Program-made: the position numbers and the translations under genes
Source of the DNA: Anditalea sp035461405
GTDB taxonomy: Bacteria; Bacteroidota; Bacteroidia; Cytophagales; Cyclobacteriaceae
Length of the DNA: 18,658 nucleotides
Direction of reading: 5' to 3'
NCBI GenBank assembly: GCA_035461405.1
Contig: DATHVH010000355.1
Span: 1 to 18,658, forward strand
Part shown: piece by piece, positions 15,138 to 18,658 of the stretch
Position numbering within the stretch: the stretch's first letter is position 1
How the letters are laid out: the number at the start of each line of letters is the position of its first letter
Notes under the pieces: generated by a model
Told to the model about the DNA's origin: nothing
The model's database searches: none
What the model saw: the letters and a program-made list of their open reading frames with translations, nothing else

Positions 15138-15491
15138 GTGGAAGAGAAAAACGGAATTAATAGAGAAGAAATTTTCTCTAAAAAAGTAAAGGCGGGAAAG
15201 AGAACGTACTTTTTCGATGTCAAGTCGACTCGCTCAAATGATTATTATCTTACTATCACTGAAAGTAAGAGAAAAACAAAGGATGATAGTTTTGTCTACG
15301 AAAAACACAAGATATTTTTATACAAAGAAGATTTTGGGAAATTCGTAGAAGCATTACAGGATGTGGTTGATCATGTAAAGCACGATTTAATGTCTGATTT
15401 TGATTTTTCGCAATTTGACGAGCCTCAGGAAGATCAGGTAGCAGCTGAAGCTACACCTACTCCTTTTGGAGATGAGCTTAAATGGGAATAA
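15138..15491 (+). CDS. PUR-type nucleic-acid-binding protein (DUF3276)
   Basis: 117-residue protein matching DUF3276 (PF11680), a Bacteroidota/spirochaete family with the PUR-alpha fold that binds single-stranded DNA or RNA. The core GKRTYFFDVKSTRSNDYYLTI (about residues 20-40), with the charged ITESKRK and the later IFLYKEDFGKF, fits one PUR repeat; the C-terminal 25 residues are acidic and disordered-looking. The start is GTG at 15138, which gives the family N-terminus (EEKNGINREEIFSKKVKAG); no in-frame ATG is available. It is flanked by terminators, so it is a single-gene unit. A regulatory or RNA-chaperone role is inferred from the fold only. Confidence 0.88.
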   Translation: MEEKNGINREEIFSKKVKAGKRTYFFDVKSTRSNDYYLTITESKRKTKDDSFVYEKHKIFLYKEDFGKFVEALQDVVDHVKHDLMSDFDFSQFDEPQEDQVAAEATPTPFGDELKWE

Positions 15492-15512
15492 AATTTCCTT
15501 AAAAGATTTATT

Positions 15513-15551
15513 AAGGCATTCTCACTAAAACAGGGAGGATGCCTTTTTTTT
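15513..15551 (+). terminator. Rho-independent terminator of the DUF3276 gene
   Basis: AAGGCAT pairs with ATGCCTT, extended inward by TCTC against GAGG (one G-U pair), followed by a run of eight T. It starts 21 bases after the stop codon. Confidence 0.85.
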
Positions 15552-15584
15552 ATATTATTAAAATAAGGATTTGGTTCCGCAATG

Positions 15585-15652
15585 ATGCCAGTAAGCTGTA
15601 TTTCTTTGGCTTACGGGACGAAAGACCAATGACCGAAGACCGAAGCTGGCAT
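15585..15652. repeat. Nested inverted repeat with GACCGAA-like heptads
   Basis: A 68-bp unit is bounded by ATGCCAG (15585-15591) and CTGGCAT (15646-15652). Inside, GTAAGC (15591-15596) and GCTTAC (15609-15614) form a second stem. Then come four 7-base units: GACGAAA, GACCAAT, GACCGAA, GACCGAA (15617-15644). It is much richer in GC than its surroundings and lies just after a terminator. The form suggests a dispersed extragenic repeat or a small mobile-element remnant. No second copy was found in this window. Confidence 0.6.
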
Positions 15653-16095
15653 TATCTAGTCTTTGTCCATTCTTTTGCTAGTTGATGTCTATTACTGTTA
15701 ACAAGGCTGATATATAAAAAGAAATACGATATTCAAATATTCACTTTAAATTAAGGTAAGTATTTACATCAGCTTATAGGATTATCTTCTACTGAATCAT
15801 TTATTGGTTTATATTATATCGGATATATCGTCCACAGGCAACCTACCACATTAAACTAATTTGCCCTCATTCCATTTTGATCTTCTTGTTGCTTTAAGTG
15901 TATGTTACTTGTATACATATTAAATGAAGCTTACATCCGAATTTATTCTTTTGTATTCTTTATGTATAAACATATTTTCTTGAATAGATCTTGATATATT
16001 TACCGTGCTGATCTTCATTATTATTTTCGAAAGCATTAAATATTATAAACAAGCTATCTGGCCATACGGTCATTTTTATTTAAGTGATTCCATTT
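15653..16095. other. Gene-poor stretch before the second AI-2E family gene
   Basis: No gene can be supported in these 443 bases on either strand. Only short frames occur, the longest noted being 37 codons on the minus strand (15960-16073), without homology or a convincing promoter. The promoter of the following gene probably lies near the right end, but no clear TAnnTTTG element was found. Confidence 0.5.
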
Positions 16096-17178
16096 ATGAA
16101 TAAACTGTTATTATCCATATTGGTGATTATCCTCATACTTATATTATTAGGATGGTATTTTTCGAATATTACACTTTATTTTTTATTCTCGATGGTATTG
16201 GCTGCAGCACTAAGACCTTTGACTAATAGAATTAACAGTATTCATATATTTGGACAGCATATCCCCAGATGGACAGCTATTCTGATTTCCTTTCTCGCTA
16301 TACTATCGGTAATATTTTTTATAAGCCTATTGTTTATACCATTAATAAGGGCTCAAATAGGTATAATTTACGATATGGACATAGACTTCCTGTACGAACA
16401 GATACAGCGGCCTCTAAGCTTTATTGAAGATATACTCATCAAGTGGGATCTGGTGAGAAACGAACCTGGTTTTTTAATTACGATGGTGCGAAATAATCTT
16501 ATGATGAGTTTTAGTGAAATAAATATTCAAGGTTTTATAAACGGCATCATCAATATTACGAGCAATTTTCTGATTAGCCTTCTAGCTATTTCCTTTATAT
16601 CCTTTTTCCTTTTGCTAGAAAAAGGGCTATTAAGAAGAAATATAATCAATTTAGTGCCTAATAAGTACTTTGAATTATCTGTGGGAACATTTCATCAAGT
16701 TGAGACCCTTTTATCCAATTATCTTATCGGACTATTGATCCAAATGACTGCCATCTTTTCCATGGCTGCATTGGGACTAAGCCTCATGAATGTGGAATAT
16801 GCATTTACTATTGCCATATTTGCGGCCGTGGCTAATTTAATCCCGTACGCAGGGCCATTATTAGGGGCCATTTTTGGAATTCTGGTGGGCTTATCTACTG
16901 GTGATTTTAGCGGTAGTACAGATGTTATCTTTTTCTCTCTCAGGATTATTTCAGTATTTGCACTAGTGCAGGTGACCGATAATATTCTTTTACAGCCAAT
17001 TATTTTTTCTAAATCCGTAAAAGCCCATCCACTTGAAATATTTGTTATTATCTTTGTCGGTGCAAAAATCGCAGGAGTTCTTGGGATGATTTTTGCAATC
17101 CCGATATACACTATCTTTCGTGTATCATTTAAAGAATTCTACAAAGGGTACAGAGAGTACCGAATATTTAAAATTTAA
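16096..17178 (+). CDS. AI-2E family membrane protein (PerM-like), copy 2
   Basis: Second PF01594 member in the window, 360 residues from this ATG. A GTG at 16084 would add four residues and cannot be excluded. Two N-terminal span pairs (about residues 1-90) precede an amphipathic loop (about 95-150). The C-terminal spans carry NLIPYAGPLLGAIFG and the closing IAGVLGMIFAIPIYTI, the counterparts of NIIPYLGPFLGAILP and VVGMILIIPI in the first copy. Overall similarity between the copies looks moderate, so this is an old duplication rather than a recent one. Unlike copy 1 it has no TPR lipoprotein partner; ychF follows after 14 bases, so the two may be co-transcribed. Substrate unknown. Confidence 0.88.
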   Translation: MNKLLLSILVIILILILLGWYFSNITLYFLFSMVLAAALRPLTNRINSIHIFGQHIPRWTAILISFLAILSVIFFISLLFIPLIRAQIGIIYDMDIDFLYEQIQRPLSFIEDILIKWDLVRNEPGFLITMVRNNLMMSFSEINIQGFINGIINITSNFLISLLAISFISFFLLLEKGLLRRNIINLVPNKYFELSVGTFHQVETLLSNYLIGLLIQMTAIFSMAALGLSLMNVEYAFTIAIFAAVANLIPYAGPLLGAIFGILVGLSTGDFSGSTDVIFFSLRIISVFALVQVTDNILLQPIIFSKSVKAHPLEIFVIIFVGAKIAGVLGMIFAIPIYTIFRVSFKEFYKGYREYRIFKI

Positions 17179-17192
17179 TAAGATTAAAATTC

Positions 17193-18290
17193 ATGGCATT
17201 ACAATGTGGGATAGTGGGTTTGCCCAATGTCGGCAAATCAACTTTATTTAATGCATTATCCAGTGCAAAGGCTGAGGCAGCTAATTTTCCTTTCTGTACG
17301 ATCGAACCGAACGTGGGCGTGGTAACTGTTCCAGATAATAGATTGAAAATTTTGGAAAACCTGGTAAACCCTAATAGGGTAATGCCAACCGTAATAGAAT
17401 TTGTTGATATAGCTGGACTGGTAAAAGGTGCCAGTAAAGGGGAAGGTCTCGGAAATAAGTTTTTGGCCAACATTAGAGAAGTCGATGCCATAGTACATGT
17501 TGTAAGGTGCTTTAAAGATGACAATGTAGTCCACGTAGCCGGCGGTGTAGACCCTGTTTTTGATAAGGAAGTCATAGATTCTGAACTACAACTGAAAGAT
17601 TTAGAATCAGTTGATAAGAAAATTCAGCGTTTAGAAAAAATAGCCAAATCTGGTGATGCTAAAGCACGGAAAGACCTGGAGATTTTGACCAACTTCAAAA
17701 AATGTCTTTTAGAAGGCAAGAATGCCCGATCACTTGACGTTGATAAAGAAGAATTGGAAGCAGTAAGGGACCTTCATCTCCTCACCATAAAGCCAGTACT
17801 ATATGTAGCTAATGTGGACGAAGCTAGTATCCTTACCGGCAATGAGTATGTAGACCAGTTGAGAGACAGCATCAAAGATGAAAATGCTGAGATTATTATA
17901 TTATGTGCAGCTATAGAATCACAGATTGCAGAATTTGACGATGTAGATGAAAAGGAAATGTTTCTATCAGAATATGGCCTTGAAGAAAGTGGTCTTAATA
18001 AACTGATAGCTGGCGCATACAGTCTTCTTGATCTGATCACCTATTTTACTGCCGGTGTACAAGAAGTAAGAGCTTGGACTATCAAAAAAGGCTGGAAAGC
18101 TCCTCAGGCAGCAGGGGTAATACATACTGATTTTGAAAGAGGATTTATTAAAGCGGAAGTCATAAAACTTAAGGATTATGAGGTGCATAAATCTGAAGCG
18201 GCCTGTCGGGAAAATGGCAAAATAGCTATAGAAGGTAAAGAATATGTAGTACATGATGGTGATATCATGCATTTTAGATTCAACGTTTAG
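17193..18290 (+). CDS. ychF: Redox-regulated ATPase YchF (Obg family)
   Basis: 365-residue Obg-family P-loop protein, nearly collinear with E. coli YchF (363 residues). It binds ribosomes and hydrolyses ATP rather than GTP. The P-loop is GLPNVGKST (9-17) and the G3 motif is DIAG (72-75). The base-recognition motif is NVDE (207-210) instead of NKxD, which explains the ATP preference. The redox-linked Cys35 in FPFCTIEPN is conserved. The C-terminal TGS domain contains YFTAGVQEVRAWTI and ends HDGDIMHFRFNV. The start gives the universal MALQCGIVGLPNVGKST N-terminus. It lies 14 bases after the AI-2E family gene; no clear terminator follows before the next gene. Confidence 0.97.
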   Translation: MALQCGIVGLPNVGKSTLFNALSSAKAEAANFPFCTIEPNVGVVTVPDNRLKILENLVNPNRVMPTVIEFVDIAGLVKGASKGEGLGNKFLANIREVDAIVHVVRCFKDDNVVHVAGGVDPVFDKEVIDSELQLKDLESVDKKIQRLEKIAKSGDAKARKDLEILTNFKKCLLEGKNARSLDVDKEELEAVRDLHLLTIKPVLYVANVDEASILTGNEYVDQLRDSIKDENAEIIILCAAIESQIAEFDDVDEKEMFLSEYGLEESGLNKLIAGAYSLLDLITYFTAGVQEVRAWTIKKGWKAPQAAGVIHTDFERGFIKAEVIKLKDYEVHKSEAACRENGKIAIEGKEYVVHDGDIMHFRFNV

Positions 18291-18392
18291 TGTTTTTTAT
18301 TATTTAATCACTAATTTTGAACTATAATAAGCAACGCACCCTTTATTATTAAAGTAAATTTAATTATTGTTTAACTTTTCATTTTTAAAACC

Positions 18393-18658
18393 GTGAGAAT
18401 AAGACTTATATTTTCGTTAAAGAACAAAGGAGCTTATTTACCCTTTCATCACCAGTACATTTTGGCCCAATTCCTAAAAGGCTTAATTGTAAAGGGTGGA
18501 CGTGAAGAGTTTTTTAACTACAATTACTTCAACTTCTCGGGTCTGAAAGGTCAGACCAAAGTAAGTAGAAGTGGCTTACACTATTACTCCAGTTTAGTCA
18601 CCCTCGTGCTTTCATCACCCAATGAAGACTTTATGGACTATCTTTTGGAGCAAGTGTT
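18393..18658 (+). CDS. cas6: CRISPR-associated endoribonuclease Cas6, N-terminal part
   Basis: The frame is open from a GTG at 18393 to the right edge, 88 codons visible. The N-terminus VRIRLIFSLKNKGAYLPFHH fits the first strand and loop of Cas6, a ferredoxin-fold RNase that cuts CRISPR repeat RNA (R-x-x-L-x-F, then LP and a His/Tyr-rich helix start). It continues with QYILAQFLKGLI, FNFSGLKGQTKVSRSGLHYY and VTLVLSSPNEDFMDYLLEQ, which resemble Bacteroidota Cas6 proteins as I remember them. His19 or His20 may be catalytic. The C-terminal Gly-rich loop that would confirm the family is outside. It starts 102 bases after ychF, with no CRISPR repeat in the gap. Other cas genes and the array would lie to the right. 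Confidence 0.78.
   Translation, partial: MRIRLIFSLKNKGAYLPFHHQYILAQFLKGLIVKGGREEFFNYNYFNFSGLKGQTKVSRSGLHYYSSLVTLVLSSPNEDFMDYLLEQV

Noticed and set aside
15585..15652. Reading the heptad repeat as a CRISPR array
   Set aside because: The units are 7 bases in direct tandem with no spacers, so it is not CRISPR despite cas6 about 2.7 kb away.
15960..16073. 37-codon minus-strand frame (MTVWPDSL...) and a shorter 20-codon frame beside it
   Set aside because: No recognisable family, no clear TAnnTTTG element and no independent support. Frames of this length are expected by chance.
18291..18392. CRISPR leader or array, or a terminator, between ychF and cas6
   Set aside because: Only AT-only pairing (ATAATAA with TTATTAT) and no direct repeats are visible.

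Overview
This is an AT-rich bacterial window, most likely from the phylum Bacteroidota and probably a Cytophagales-like marine or soil lineage. The placement rests on three kinds of evidence. First, several genes have Bacteroidota-type promoters (-7 TAnnTTTG with a TTG about 20 bases upstream) and no obvious Shine-Dalgarno sequences. Second, there is a DUF3276/PUR-type protein and a divergent pair of a LuxC-family acyl-CoA reductase and a two-cluster ferredoxin. Third, there is a TPR lipoprotein with an acidic stretch right after the lipid-bearing cysteine. The genus cannot be told from the sequence.

Left part (1-4093): the 3' end of an M3 oligopeptidase ends at a strong, probably bidirectional terminator. 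A 1.15-kb stretch without conventional genes follows. Inside it, on the minus strand, are two paralogous 28-codon genes for single-span membrane proteins. Each has its own matching promoter, and the pair is the best candidate here for something undescribed. After an extremely AT-rich block comes a minus-strand cation diffusion facilitator with a Cys/His-rich C-terminal tail.

Middle (4361-9623): an AI-2E family membrane protein overlaps, by ATGA, a TPR lipoprotein of eight repeats. That pair runs head-on into a 984-residue soluble hybrid histidine kinase (five PAS-like domains, HisKA, HATPase, receiver). The convergent genes share the palindrome TTAATTAA as both stop codons. The kinase leader carries two 13-base direct repeats with a 21-base period.

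Central metabolism block (9624-15491): on the minus strand, a LuxC-family acyl-CoA reductase and an AtoE-type short-chain fatty acid transporter form a likely operon, followed by aconitase with its own promoter. Divergent from the reductase is a ferredoxin with two [4Fe-4S] motifs, then a PUR-type nucleic-acid-binding protein (DUF3276), each closed by a clear terminator.

Right part (15492-18658): a gene-poor stretch holds a compact repeat built of nested inverted repeats and four GACCGAA-like heptads. It is followed by a second AI-2E family protein, the translation-associated ATPase YchF, and the start of a gene whose N-terminus looks like the CRISPR endoribonuclease Cas6. The last gene runs off the window, so a CRISPR-Cas locus probably begins at the right edge. 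No CRISPR array, tRNA, rRNA or transposase was seen inside the window.
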